Source: CAVWDI01 sp963753725
Lineage (GTDB): Bacteria > Chloroflexota > Anaerolineae > Anaerolineales > UBA4823
DNA: 64,000 nucleotides
Assembly (NCBI GenBank): GCA_963753725.1
Contig: CAVWDI010000001.1
Location: forward strand, 682,001-746,000
Reading direction: 5' to 3'
The translations under genes were made by a program, and so were the position numbers. A model generated the notes under the pieces. That model made no database searches and was not told the origin of the DNA. It saw only the letters and a list, made by a program, of their open reading frames with translations. Position 1 is the first letter of the stretch; each line of letters opens with the position of its first letter. Of this stretch, positions 1 to 8,809 are shown one piece after another.

Positions 1-728
1 GTCAATTGTGCTTGACGCACAACTTCTTGAGTAGACTGCACCATTACTCTTGTTGCAAATCGAAATACTTCTCGCCCGTTCATTTTCATAAAATGTAAGC
101 CTTGATTGACAGTATCCATGCTCGTCGGAAACCGGCTTCCGCCTCCCGGCAAACATAATAAATCACCGCCTGATCCGTCCGATCTCATCGTAGCGGATAT
201 AAGACCCGCTCGCTGCTCCCCTGCCTGCAGGACGAATGCTCCCGCGCCATCTCCAAATAAGACACATGTATTTCGGTCTGTCCAATCTACTATCCGCGAT
301 AATGTCTCCGAGCCTATCACCAGGGCATTTTGTGCAGAACCAGAGCGAATTGCCTGGGTTGCCATATTCAAAGCGTAGATAAAACCGGAGCAAGCCGCCA
401 GAATATCAAATGCTCCTGCTTTTACTGCACCGAGCTGATCTTGAACAATCGAAGCTGTAGCTGGAAATATATACTCAGGTGAAGATGTTGCAACAATGAT
501 TAACTCCACTTCGGCAGGTGTAATGTTGGCAATATTCAAAGCTTTGAGGGCAGCTTCAGTCGCAAGTGATGCCGTAGTTTCATTATCTGAAGCAATCCTG
601 CGTTCGCGAATACCAGTTCTTGAAATTATCCATTCATCACTCGTGTCAACCATCTTTTCAAGCGCTTGGTTGGTTAATACTCGCTCAGGAACAGCCATCC
701 CCCAGCCAGTTATATGGGCATATGTCAT
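1..728 (-). CDS. fabH: 3-oxoacyl-ACP synthase III (FabH), partial at window edge
   Basis: Reading the minus strand from an ATG at 728 gives an open frame of about 242 codons that leaves the window at base 1, so the C-terminus is missing. It begins MTYAHITGWGMAVPERVLTN and carries the FabH signatures DTSDEWIISRTGIRERR and, near residue 112, the catalytic-Cys segment AACSGFIYAL. FabH condenses acetyl-CoA (or another acyl-CoA) with malonyl-ACP to start type II fatty acid synthesis. It lies 82 bp downstream of fabF on the same strand, so the two probably form a fatty-acid operon. The His and Asn of the catalytic triad would be beyond the window edge and cannot be checked. Confidence 0.9.
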   Translation of the reverse strand, partial: MTYAHITGWGMAVPERVLTNQALEKMVDTSDEWIISRTGIRERRIASDNETTASLATEAALKALNIANITPAEVELIIVATSSPEYIFPATASIVQDQLGAVKAGAFDILAACSGFIYALNMATQAIRSGSAQNALVIGSETLSRIVDWTDRNTCVLFGDGAGAFVLQAGEQRAGLISATMRSDGSGGDLLCLPGGGSRFPTSMDTVNQGLHFMKMNGREVFRFATRVMVQSTQEVVRQAQL

Positions 729-810
729 TATTATTTCACTTTGGTTTCGGAATAATGTAATCCATTTTTATTCTCTATGTTTAATATTTCACTGGTTGTT
801 TATAACAAAA

Positions 811-2067
811 TTACTCCGCACCCAGCCCGTTTATACTGCTTATTATTATAGAAGCATTATGACCGCCAAATCCGAAGGAATTTGACAAAATGTGGTTTAC
901 TGCCACTGTCCGTGCGGTATTCGGCACGTAGTCGAGGTCACATTCCGGATCAGGGGTCTCGTAATTGATAGTTGGGGGAAGGATCTGATCCTGCAATATT
1001 TTTGTACAAATCATGGCTTCAACAGCCCCTGATGCACCTAATAAATGTCCGGTCATTGATTTGGTAGATGAGATTGGCACATGATAGGCACGTTCACCAA
1101 AAACAGTTTTTATGGCAGCCGTTTCGCTTTTATCATTGAGAAATGTACTTGTACCATGCGCATTGATGTAATCGATGTCTTCTATTCCTAATCTTGCATC
1201 ATCTAAGCAAACTTGCATACAGATCGCTGCCCCCGCCCCGTTTATTGCAGGTGCAGATATATGGAACGCATCATTCGTTGTACCATACCCTTTGATCTCC
1301 GCTAAAATCGGTGCACCTCTATTCAATGCATAGTCGTATTCTTCTAGAACAAGAACAGCGGAACCTTCACCCATAACAAAACCATCCCGGTTTAAATCGA
1401 AAGGGCGAGAGGCAGTTTGAGGGTCATCATTGCGAGTCGATAAAGCGCCCATTACACTTAGACCAGCCATCGCAATTGGGATAATAGCGGCTTCACTACC
1501 GCCAGCGATCATCACATCCGCATCATCCCGCAGGATAATCTCCTTTGCCTCCCCGATTGCATTCGTACCCGTTGCGCATGCCGTTACAACAGCCATATTA
1601 GGTCCTCGGACGCCAAAATGGATGGCGATTGTACCTGCTCCTGTATCGGGCAGCATCATCGGAATCAGAAAAGGGCTTACACGCAATGGCCCACGATCGT
1701 AAAATACTGACAATTGTTTATCAAGAGTTTCCATCCCGCCAATTCCTGAACCCAGCACTACCCCTATCCGGTCCCGGTTATCTTCATTGATCTCAAGCTG
1801 AGCACTTTCCACAGCTTGTATGGCAGACGCTAATGCATATTGAGCATAACGATCCAACCGGCGAGATTCCTTATGTCCGAATAATTTTTCACCGTCGAAC
1901 CCTTTCACCTCTGCTGCGAATCGTGTTCGATATTCTGCCGGATCAAAGTGGGTAATTTCACCCGCCCCAGATTCCCCAGCCAATATATTCTTAAAAGTCG
2001 TATCCACATCATTTCCGACTGGTGAAATGCATCCCAAACCTGTAACAACCACTCGTCTACCCATCAT
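811..2067 (-). CDS. fabF: 3-oxoacyl-ACP synthase II (FabF)
   Basis: This 418-residue protein is a full-length FabF, the elongating ketosynthase of type II fatty acid synthesis. The Cys-His-His triad is visible: Cys near residue 163 in VTACATGTNA, His in NAHGTSTFLND and His in MTGHLLGASGAVEA. The C-terminus has the usual SNSFGFGGHNAS motif. Two adjacent ATG codons (2067 and 2064) follow an AAAGGAG ribosome site; the second has the better spacing. fabH follows 82 bp downstream on the same strand. The family assignment is secure; chain-length preference cannot be read from the sequence. Confidence 0.96.
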   Translation of the reverse strand: MMGRRVVVTGLGCISPVGNDVDTTFKNILAGESGAGEITHFDPAEYRTRFAAEVKGFDGEKLFGHKESRRLDRYAQYALASAIQAVESAQLEINEDNRDRIGVVLGSGIGGMETLDKQLSVFYDRGPLRVSPFLIPMMLPDTGAGTIAIHFGVRGPNMAVVTACATGTNAIGEAKEIILRDDADVMIAGGSEAAIIPIAMAGLSVMGALSTRNDDPQTASRPFDLNRDGFVMGEGSAVLVLEEYDYALNRGAPILAEIKGYGTTNDAFHISAPAINGAGAAICMQVCLDDARLGIEDIDYINAHGTSTFLNDKSETAAIKTVFGERAYHVPISSTKSMTGHLLGASGAVEAMICTKILQDQILPPTINYETPDPECDLDYVPNTARTVAVNHILSNSFGFGGHNASIIISSINGLGAE

Positions 2068-2204
2068 TTTCTCCTTTGGAGACTAATGCAATGTACTTCG
2101 TCATATTTAAACACCACCAATTCAAATTAGATACTCTAATATTCATTTATCATTCTTCCTAATTAAAAAATATGGGAAAAATCGGGATTTACAATACCAT
2201 TCTT

Positions 2205-3431
2205 TTACTGGTTTGTTTGAATGATCCCTGAATTTATTTTGATTAACTGGTTCACCTGGTGCATATGTAACCTGTCATGGGATGCGATAATGCCAACCAT
2301 CTCTGTCAGATTGGTCGGACCGAAAATGGCATGGCGTGCAGCCAGCAACCATTCATCTTGTAATAATTTTTCAAGCATATCCAGCAGTTCTATACGTACT
2401 GCAATAAATTCTTCTAACGCAAATTTTCCATCCTGTTCATTATATTTTCGCTCATTTGCCCATTTATCGGTATCGATCCCAGAAATAAAGGGATTATTTT
2501 TTTGTCTTAATTGTTTTATACGGGCGAGATTTACTTCTCGGTCAACATCTCGTAAATGGCAGATAACTTCGGTCATACTCCATTCCTTGTGTACTGGGCG
2601 TGATCCCCAATCCGATGACGACATATCGCCGCATAATGTATCAAGCGCTGCAGGTGTGGATCGCAATATCGCTAAAAGAGCTTCGGGCGTGGAGAAATCC
2701 GGTTCCAGTTCTTCTGGCGGGCTGTTTTCCAACCAAGCCATTAACTCGGATAATTTCCCGCTAGGTTCAGAAACGATTTTATTCTCGGATTTTCCATCCT
2801 CATTCGGATTTACCCAAAATGTAGCCAGACCAAGTTTGCGAGCTGCATCGATATCTCTCTCAAGATCATCGCCAACAACAACGACCGGTCCAACTGGCCA
2901 TCCCATTTGAGCCAACACCTCGGCAAAATAAGCCGGATTTGGTTTAGCAAAATGGAATTCCTCATATGAAGAGACCAGTTCGTATTGATAATCCGATGGC
3001 GATAAATTTGCCCAATTTAACCTTTGCTCTATGGCTGTTATTGGGAATAGAGGATTAGTCGAAATTGTGATGGTGAAGCCGCGTTCCAGTGCCTGGTTTA
3101 CCAACTTAACCGCTTCAGGTTTTGGTTTTGTTAATCGCTTTAATTTTGGGAAAACATTTGAGTAAAAATCATCTGCGTATGCAGAAAATTCCTCTCTATT
3201 AATTCCAAGCGGCGGGAAAAATGAAGCTTCAAAAACTTCGAGAAGCGTACAATCCGGTTGGCGATTATCAAACATATCCCTGGTTGAATTAAGCAGCTCC
3301 TTTACAAACCGTCCCGGTTCGACGATAGGAGCTACGGTTTGAGAAAAAGCTTCTAGGTAATGCGGCAGAAACTCATCGAAATTATTTTTAAGCAGCGTGT
3401 CATCAAGATCGAGCAGCAAATTTATTGTCAC
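2205..3431 (-). CDS. HAD-family hydrolase fused to a DinB-like domain
   Basis: The 408-residue protein has two recognisable parts. Residues 1 to about 225 form a HAD phosphatase-like domain with motif I LLDLDDTLL, a Ser/Thr motif II (ITISTNPLF) and motif IV VVVVGDDLERDIDAA. Residues about 245-400 resemble the DinB/DUF664 four-helix family: KEWSMTEVICHLRDVDREV and a late His in SHDRLHMHQVNQL, which in that family contribute metal-binding histidines. The start is GTG at 3431, whose first G is also the last base of the TAG stop of the upstream Cys-rich gene, so the two are probably translationally coupled. The substrate is unknown. The join lies inside one uninterrupted frame, so the fusion looks genuine. 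Confidence 0.75.
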   Translation of the reverse strand: MTINLLLDLDDTLLKNNFDEFLPHYLEAFSQTVAPIVEPGRFVKELLNSTRDMFDNRQPDCTLLEVFEASFFPPLGINREEFSAYADDFYSNVFPKLKRLTKPKPEAVKLVNQALERGFTITISTNPLFPITAIEQRLNWANLSPSDYQYELVSSYEEFHFAKPNPAYFAEVLAQMGWPVGPVVVVGDDLERDIDAARKLGLATFWVNPNEDGKSENKIVSEPSGKLSELMAWLENSPPEELEPDFSTPEALLAILRSTPAALDTLCGDMSSSDWGSRPVHKEWSMTEVICHLRDVDREVNLARIKQLRQKNNPFISGIDTDKWANERKYNEQDGKFALEEFIAVRIELLDMLEKLLQDEWLLAARHAIFGPTNLTEMVGIIASHDRLHMHQVNQLIKINSGIIQTNQ

Positions 3432-3763
3432 TAATCCCCCTCAGTAAAAACTTCGGGTAGAATATGGCATTCTCCACATCCAATATGCGGATCGAATCCT
3501 TCACGAAGGGTTTTCGTGCAATAAGTTTTCACTTTGACTCTGTTTTTCCCGAATGGAAAGGAACGCGCCAGGCGTGGTTCTAAGACCATATGAGAACAAG
3601 CATTTGCAAGCAAGATCTCAGGAACTGGACAGGAATTACAATAATCCGCTTTCCACTCGATTTCCGGTGAAGTTGTTTGCAGCAACCTGCACTCTTCCAC
3701 GCTGCGGCCGCGGAAATAATCTCCATAAAAATACCGGCATTCTTTGCCGGCTGGTGTTATCAT
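3431..3763 (-). CDS. Small cysteine-rich protein of unknown function
   Basis: This 110-residue protein is not recognised. It has eight cysteines (residues 9, 25, 42, 45, 56, 82, 96, 99) including two CxxC pairs (YCNSCP and GCGECH), suggesting a bound metal or Fe-S cluster. The ATG at 3763 follows a GGAG ribosome site with a 6-nt spacer. Its stop overlaps by one base the GTG start of the HAD-DinB gene, so the pair is probably co-translated. There is no signal peptide or membrane segment. Function is open; a metal-binding accessory protein for its neighbour is only an inference. Confidence 0.6.
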   Translation of the reverse strand: MITPAGKECRYFYGDYFRGRSVEECRLLQTTSPEIEWKADYCNSCPVPEILLANACSHMVLEPRLARSFPFGKNRVKVKTYCTKTLREGFDPHIGCGECHILPEVFTEGD

Positions 3764-3825
3764 AAAATCTCCGGTAATTCTAAATTTAATAATAAAGTAT
3801 AGCTTGATCTAAGATCCAGCAATTA

Positions 3826-4383
3826 CTACACTCTTGTTACGTAATTGCCATTTTCGGTGTTTACCCGGATCACATCCCCCGACACAATAAAATTTGGTAC
3901 TTGTACTTGTAATCCCGTTTCCGTGGTGACTTTCTTAGTTACACCTGTAGCAGTATCGCCTCGTATCCCAACACCAGCATCAACAACTTCTAGATCGACA
4001 GTTATTGGCAGTTCCACATCCAGCGCTTCCCCCTCATAAAGAGTAAGTTTTACCTCGAGACCTTCTTTAATATATTCGGTGGAGTCCCCTAATACTTCAG
4101 CGGATATCGCTGGCTGTTCATAAGTTTCCGTGTCCATAAAATGATAACTATCCCCATCATTATAGAGATATTGCACTCTATGGTAATCCAGGTTTACATC
4201 ATTAACCCGATCGCCGGATTGGAAAGTCGGTTCTGTAATGGCTCCGGTACGCATGTTTATAATTTTCACACGAATAGTCGCCTTCCCGCGGCCAGGCTTA
4301 TGGTGATGGTATTCTAATACTTTAAATAAACTACCATCAGCCTCATATGTTACTCCCTTTCGTAATTCATTGACGTCCTTCAT
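3826..4383 (-). CDS. efp: Elongation factor P
   Basis: This 185-residue protein has the full three-domain length of EF-P, which relieves ribosome stalling at polyproline stretches. It starts MKDVNELRKG and ends with the domain III pattern SGDVIRVNTENGNYVTRV. The domain I loop that reaches the peptidyl-transferase centre reads HKPGRGKA, so the tip residue corresponding to Lys34 of Escherichia coli EF-P is Arg (residue 32 here). No epmA, epmB or earP gene is visible in this window. The ATG follows AAGGAAGAAAT, a good ribosome site. The leader upstream contains two perfect inverted repeats, described separately. Confidence 0.95.
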   Translation of the reverse strand: MKDVNELRKGVTYEADGSLFKVLEYHHHKPGRGKATIRVKIINMRTGAITEPTFQSGDRVNDVNLDYHRVQYLYNDGDSYHFMDTETYEQPAISAEVLGDSTEYIKEGLEVKLTLYEGEALDVELPITVDLEVVDAGVGIRGDTATGVTKKVTTETGLQVQVPNFIVSGDVIRVNTENGNYVTRV

Positions 4384-4415
4384 ATTTCTTCCTTATAGTA
4401 ATTTGCTTTATCCAC

Positions 4416-4456
4416 CAAGGATAATAATATTTGAAAGTAGATAAAAATTATCCTTG
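4416..4456 (-). repeat. Inverted repeat in the efp leader
   Basis: CAAGGATAAT (4416-4425) and ATTATCCTTG (4447-4456) are perfect 10-bp arms separated by 21 nt, ending about 33 nt before the efp start codon. It could be a leader hairpin or an operator; nothing in the sequence decides between them. Confidence 0.5.
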
Positions 4457-4479
4457 ATGCAGTTTTCTTCATATTCAAA

Positions 4480-4514
4480 AAAATAAAACGTGAAACGCAA
4501 AATCACGTTTCACG
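4480..4514 (-). terminator. Terminator-like hairpin upstream of efp
   Basis: CGTGAAACG (4489-4497) and CGTTTCACG (4506-4514) form a perfect 9-bp stem with an 8-nt loop. On the minus strand the stem is followed by a T-rich tract (TTTTATTTTTTT), the layout of an intrinsic terminator. No minus-strand gene lies immediately upstream, so it may terminate antisense transcripts or attenuate efp. The plus strand lacks a U-run here. Confidence 0.5.
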
Positions 4515-4657
4515 CCATGGAACATGACCAGCCAGAATTATAGCCTGTGGGTTTTGGACTGGCAAGGGTACCGCGTTTATGAAAATTTGATTAACCACCC
4601 AAAAATTACCCACTCCCGATTATAATTTGGACTAAACATTTCTGGTTAGCGAGCATT

Positions 4658-6133
4658 GTGAAAAAAATCTTTATCGTAATTCTGGTCCTGCTTTTCCAAC
4701 TAATTCCTGCTCCCTCAACACAAGTCTTTGCTCAGGATGAGTTGCCGGATGGTCCTTTATATATTGTCCAGGAAGGAGATTCGCTTTGGGATATTGCCTA
4801 TCGCTTTGGGCTATCTTTGGATTCATTAGCCAACTCAAATGGGATAACAGATGCCAGCCAACTTACCATCGGTGACGAACTGGTAATACCCGGTTTAGAA
4901 GGCATCCAAGGTTACCTTACCACAGTCAATGTATCCTATGGGGAAACGCTTCGAAGTCTGAGCCGCAAACACCAAATACCTGAAGAAATGTTGATGAAAC
5001 TCAACCGATTAACGACATCATATGAATTGTACGTCGACAGGTCAATGGTGATACTTGAACCTAAGCTCAATGAAGGCCACTTGAAGAGAGAATCGATAAA
5101 TCCAGGTCAGTCGTTGTTCGAAAAAGCTGTTTCGCAAGATATCAATCCCTGGAGTTATATCATTGATAACAACCTGTCGGGGACCTGGAGTGTTTTACCT
5201 GGGGAAGTGCTGCATATGGTCTCTGCCAAGGAAGATGGTTCTATAAGTATCTCGACTACCGGGTTAGAACCCAGCGCATTTCCTGAAACGATCGCAGAGA
5301 TTTCTATCAATCCACTGCCAGCCATACAGGGAAAAACAGAGGTACTCAAAATCAGCAGTGATATTAATCTGGAAATTGATGGCTCAATATTAGAACAGGA
5401 ACTGGTTTTCTTTCAAGAACAAGGTGGAGAGTATATCGGCATTCAAGGTATTCATGCAATGATAGATCCTGGGATATACCCATTAAATCTGCAGATTTCA
5501 TCCATGGGATCAAATGCTGGTAGTGCTAGTTTTTCATTCTCCCAACCCATATACGTAAAAAGCGGCGGGTATGCTTTTGACCCTGTGCTGGAAGTCTCCC
5601 CTGAAACCATAGATCCTGCTGTTACACGGCCAGAGGATGCACAGTGGGCAGCCTTATTTGCTCCATTAACTGCAGAAAAACTTTGGGATGGAACTTTCAA
5701 GAGTCCTGTTCCACCAGATTTTGCAGAGTGTTGGCCTTCCCTGTACGGGAATCGCCGTTCTTATAACGGCAGTCCATATGAATATTTCCATACTGGGTTG
5801 GATTTTTGCGGCGGTGTTGGTACACAAATCTTCGCGCCTGCCGCAGGTCAGGTAGTATTTGCTGGTCCTTTAACAGTTCGGGGTAACGCAACCGTCATAA
5901 ATCACGGTTGGGGAATTTACAGCGCATATATGCACCAATCAGAAATCCTGGTAAATGTTGGAGATGTAGTTGAGCCCGGTCAGGTTATCGGATTGGTTGG
6001 AGGTACAGGACGCGTAACCGGCCCGCATCTTCATTGGGAGATATGGGCCGGCGGGATTCAGGTTGATCCAATGGATTGGCTTAACCAATCTTATCCGGAA
6101 TTGGATGACCAACCCCTTCAAGAGACTTTCTAA
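4658..6133 (+). CDS. Secreted LysM-domain M23 metallopeptidase
   Basis: The 491-residue protein starts with a signal peptide (MKKIFIVILVLLFQLIPAPS, likely cleavage after VFA). A LysM domain follows at about residues 34-80 (YIVQEGDSLWDIAYRFGLS) and a second, more divergent one at about 88-135. The C-terminus (about 375-480) is an M23/lysostaphin-type peptidase with zinc-ligand motifs HTGLD and HLHWE. Such proteins bind peptidoglycan through LysM and cut cross-links, or act as degenerate activators; both M23 motifs are intact here. The start is GTG at 4658. The next gene converges from the other side with only 5 bp between the stops. Confidence 0.9.
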   Translation: MKKIFIVILVLLFQLIPAPSTQVFAQDELPDGPLYIVQEGDSLWDIAYRFGLSLDSLANSNGITDASQLTIGDELVIPGLEGIQGYLTTVNVSYGETLRSLSRKHQIPEEMLMKLNRLTTSYELYVDRSMVILEPKLNEGHLKRESINPGQSLFEKAVSQDINPWSYIIDNNLSGTWSVLPGEVLHMVSAKEDGSISISTTGLEPSAFPETIAEISINPLPAIQGKTEVLKISSDINLEIDGSILEQELVFFQEQGGEYIGIQGIHAMIDPGIYPLNLQISSMGSNAGSASFSFSQPIYVKSGGYAFDPVLEVSPETIDPAVTRPEDAQWAALFAPLTAEKLWDGTFKSPVPPDFAECWPSLYGNRRSYNGSPYEYFHTGLDFCGGVGTQIFAPAAGQVVFAGPLTVRGNATVINHGWGIYSAYMHQSEILVNVGDVVEPGQVIGLVGGTGRVTGPHLHWEIWAGGIQVDPMDWLNQSYPELDDQPLQETF

Positions 6134-6138
6134 GAAAT

Positions 6139-6402
6139 TTACTCTTCTTCGTCCGAAGTTGTCTGATTTTCCTCTAAACTTTTATAAAATTCATTGAGTA
6201 TCTTTTGCGCATCTTCTAATTTATCTTTAGGTACTAATATCTGCGTTTCTCCAAGAGGACCGATTGTTAAACCAATTGCTCGACCAGCGCCTTCTTGTGA
6301 GAGTACAACTGGAATATCCTGGGCTTCTAACATACCGCGAATTATTTCCGCATCAATAGATCCAGAAATTTCGTCCAAAACCTCCCATTGTTCTTCAGTC
6401 AT
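6139..6402 (-). CDS. DUF2007-like small protein
   Basis: An 87-residue protein, MTEEQWEVLDEISGSIDAEI onward, resembling the DUF2007 (putative signal-transducing) family: an N-terminal beta-alpha segment on discriminating residues (AEIIRGMLEAQDIPV) followed by ILVPKDKLEDAQKILNEF and an acidic tail. I place the start at 6402 because GGAGG lies 6 nt upstream of that ATG; the upstream in-frame ATG at 6420 would put the GGAGG inside the coding region. It is divergent from the unknown gene at 6553. Molecular function is unknown. Confidence 0.7.
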   Translation of the reverse strand: MTEEQWEVLDEISGSIDAEIIRGMLEAQDIPVVLSQEGAGRAIGLTIGPLGETQILVPKDKLEDAQKILNEFYKSLEENQTTSDEEE

Positions 6403-6552
6403 TTTATTTCCTCCAATCAACTTTTTGCATCAAGATTTGGCGTAGTTTCAAATTCTCATAGAGTATAATATTGGATGGCTTTCAGTGCAAACCCAATTAT
6501 CTTCAGCTGATCGTGCCGCACTATATTTCAATTCACTGCATCGAGGGAATTT

Positions 6553-8146
6553 ATGGTTACAGCAACTCTCTCAATTCGAGATGATTATTGGGAAACTTTT
6601 CGCCTTCAAGACGAAGATAACGAATTAATTTACAATCACTTGCTCGAATTGGAAACACCTCTTACAACACATGAACTGATCGTTGAATTAATAGATTGCG
6701 CGTATTCAACGTGAAAAACAAACGATTGAAGAACAACATACTGCCGGTGGAGATCTTTACCAGCCGAAAGGCACTTATTCAAACAATCAGAATCTGGTTT
6801 TTCCCGCACTGGGGTGGCAGAAAGGCCGAATTGTGGAAATTCGCCAGGGGAATAACCCTGATCTAGATGATTTTCAGGTTATCAAAGTGGATATGGATGA
6901 TGGTAACTCGCGCGAATTTGCTGCCAATCTGAAAGACCATATACTCAACGAACCACCCAAAATTGCCGGCAAGTCTGATGCACTTAACCCACAATTCGTT
7001 TTGCTAAACCACGGCAAAGATATAGAAAATGTGCTCGAAGGATATTTAGAAGGGAATCAAGATTTTGTTCGTATTGCTGGTCGTTGGTTCCCGAGGGAAT
7101 TACTGGTCGATATCAACGAAGGTCACCTGAATCTGGCTGAAGCCGTGTTGGATATGGCAGAAGGCGGCCCGCTGCCAATATCAAATTTATTGGAACAAAT
7201 AGAATTAGACTCAAACGTAAATCCCAAATTAGTCGAATTTTCCCTCGATCATGCACTACAAGAGGATGAGCGCTTTGATGAGGTCGGTCCAGCGGGTGAT
7301 GTCCTTTGGTTCCTTAAACGTTTAGAACCGCAACCTGTCCTCGAGACCCCCATTTATCTGCAGTACCACGAAATTGATTATGATCGTTCCATCCTTACTT
7401 CAGATATGCTCGCGCTCGAACAACAACTGGATGATGAACTGTCGCCGATCGAGGAGAGTTTTACTTTCTTAGATGAAGCTGAAATCCGCATGATACTGCC
7501 TCATTGGATAACAGGAACACTTCCGCTTTCTGCAAGGATACAACATTTATTTCCGACCGCATATGAGGCTCCTCGAATCCGGTTTATATTAATTGACGGG
7601 GAATCGGGAGAGAAATTTCCTGGATGGGTTGTTCGTAAAGAAAAATATGTTTATGGATTTAAAGAGTGGTATGACTCAAAAGAACTCATTCCAGGCAGCG
7701 TCTTCCGGATCAGAAAAGGGGATCAGCCTGGAGAAGTTATCATTCACGCAGACAGCAGCCGTTCAAGCCGTGAATGGATTCGCACGGGTTTGATCGGTTC
7801 AGATGGAGGGATTGTGTATGCGATGTTGAAACAGATTATCACCGGTCCTTTCGACGATCGCATGGCTGTTGCAATACCTGATAAAAATGCAATTCCCCTT
7901 CTATGGGAGAGAATGCAAAAAGAGAAAACACCTTTCGAAAAGGTGATTGTCAATACTGTCCGGGAACTGGCAAAGCTCAATCCACAAAATCATGTTCATG
8001 CCAGTGAATTGTACGCCGCCGTTAATGTGGTTATGCGCTGTCCACCAGGACCAATGATGGCTCTTCTTGCTTCTCGTCCCTGGTTTATCCATGTTGGAGA
8101 TTTGCATTATCGATTAAGCGATTCTGACGAAATTCTTGAAGATTAG
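6553..8146 (+). CDS. Unknown protein, interrupted by a +1 frameshift
   Basis: I do not recognise this family. An ATG at 6553 opens a 53-codon frame (MVTATLSIRDDYWETFRLQD...) that ends at 6714. The next frame over continues without a stop from about 6698 to 8146 (RIQREKQTIEEQ..., then a 437-codon body). The two match as one protein of about 530 residues if one base near 6696-6698 is extra. The N-terminal segment LELETPLTTHELIVELID looks like a winged-helix-type segment; the body has no transmembrane helices or signal peptide and several acidic stretches. It is followed 29 nt later by another unknown gene, then tRNA-Arg. The frameshift is most likely a sequence error. Confidence 0.55.
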
Positions 8147-8181
8147 ACCTGATACAAAAAGGTCTTCCTTGGAGGGTGAAA

Positions 8182-8616
8182 TTGAATGAAGTAAAACGCA
8201 TAAGTCTGGTCAAACCGACTTTAGACACACCGTACCATATCGACTTTAATTGGTGGAGCCACCACGACCGGAATTGGCGTGTTTATCTGCGAAATTATTT
8301 GTGTGACGAACATAAACAAGCGTTTGCAGAAATTGACGCAGGTGAGTTTGTAGATTGGGTAGATCCAGACACAGCAGAAGTTCACCAGGTAGATGGATTA
8401 CAGAACATTCTAATTACACATTGCGCCAGACAAGAATCATTTATAACCCATCAAACCGCGTTAGTAGATTCAATTTTTCGATTATTCTTAGCCAATGGAA
8501 ATTCTCCTCTATCTGCTTCAGAGCTCAGTGAGCGTTTAGGACGGGATGCTTTTACCATATTAAGAACAATATCAGGAACACGAGTATATCGGGGCTTGCG
8601 TCCTTGTATTGAATAA
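8182..8616 (+). CDS. Unknown small soluble protein
   Basis: A protein of about 144 residues with no family I recognise. It is rich in aromatic residues at the start (PYHIDFNWWSHHDRNWRVYL) and ends with a helical segment ASELSERLGRDAFTILRTI that resembles a helix-turn-helix. I prefer TTG at 8182 as start because GGAGG (8171-8175) is 6 nt upstream; a GTG at 8176 directly abuts the GGAGG and is less likely. The upstream unknown gene ends 35 nt before this start on the same strand, so they are probably co-transcribed and functionally linked. There is no signal peptide. Confidence 0.55.
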   Translation: MNEVKRISLVKPTLDTPYHIDFNWWSHHDRNWRVYLRNYLCDEHKQAFAEIDAGEFVDWVDPDTAEVHQVDGLQNILITHCARQESFITHQTALVDSIFRLFLANGNSPLSASELSERLGRDAFTILRTISGTRVYRGLRPCIE

Positions 8617-8625
8617 TCACTTCCT

Positions 8626-8698
8626 GCCCCCGTAGCTCAATGGACAGAGCACTGGCCTTCTAAGCCATTGGTTGTGGGTTCGAGTCCCGCCGGGGGCG
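8626..8698 (+). tRNA. tRNA-Arg (anticodon TCT)
   Basis: A 73-nt cloverleaf: acceptor GCCCCCG pairs with CGGGGGC, D-arm GCTC...GAGC, anticodon loop CTTCTAA with TCT at 8659-8661, and T-arm GTGGG TTCGAGT CCCGC. The closing pair of the anticodon stem is a C/T mismatch. The 3' CCA is not encoded. It reads AGA codons. Confidence 0.95.
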
Positions 8699-8765
8699 CT
8701 ATTTTATAAAAGGAGTATTCAAGGAAAGAAGTGGAATGTGTCGTTGTTACTAAAAATTTAGACAA

Positions 8766-8787
8766 TTCTAGAATGTAAATTCCGGAA
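8766..8787 (+). promoter_or_regulatory. Tandem TTCnnGAA palindromes upstream of hsp20
   Basis: TTCTAGAA (8766-8773) and TTCCGGAA (8780-8787) are two perfect 8-bp palindromes of the form TTCnnGAA, 14 bp apart start to start, ending 22 bp before the hsp20 ATG. TAGAAT within the first could serve as a -10 element with TTGTTA (8744-8749) upstream, although the spacer (19 bp) is long. No CIRCE element is present. A heat-shock operator is inferred from position only. Confidence 0.4.
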
Positions 8788-8809
8788 CAAGCAATGGATA
8801 AGTGGGATT

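Noticed and set aside
106..378. Open plus-strand frame of 90 codons
   Set aside because: It is antisense to fabH, whose minus-strand reading carries the catalytic motifs.
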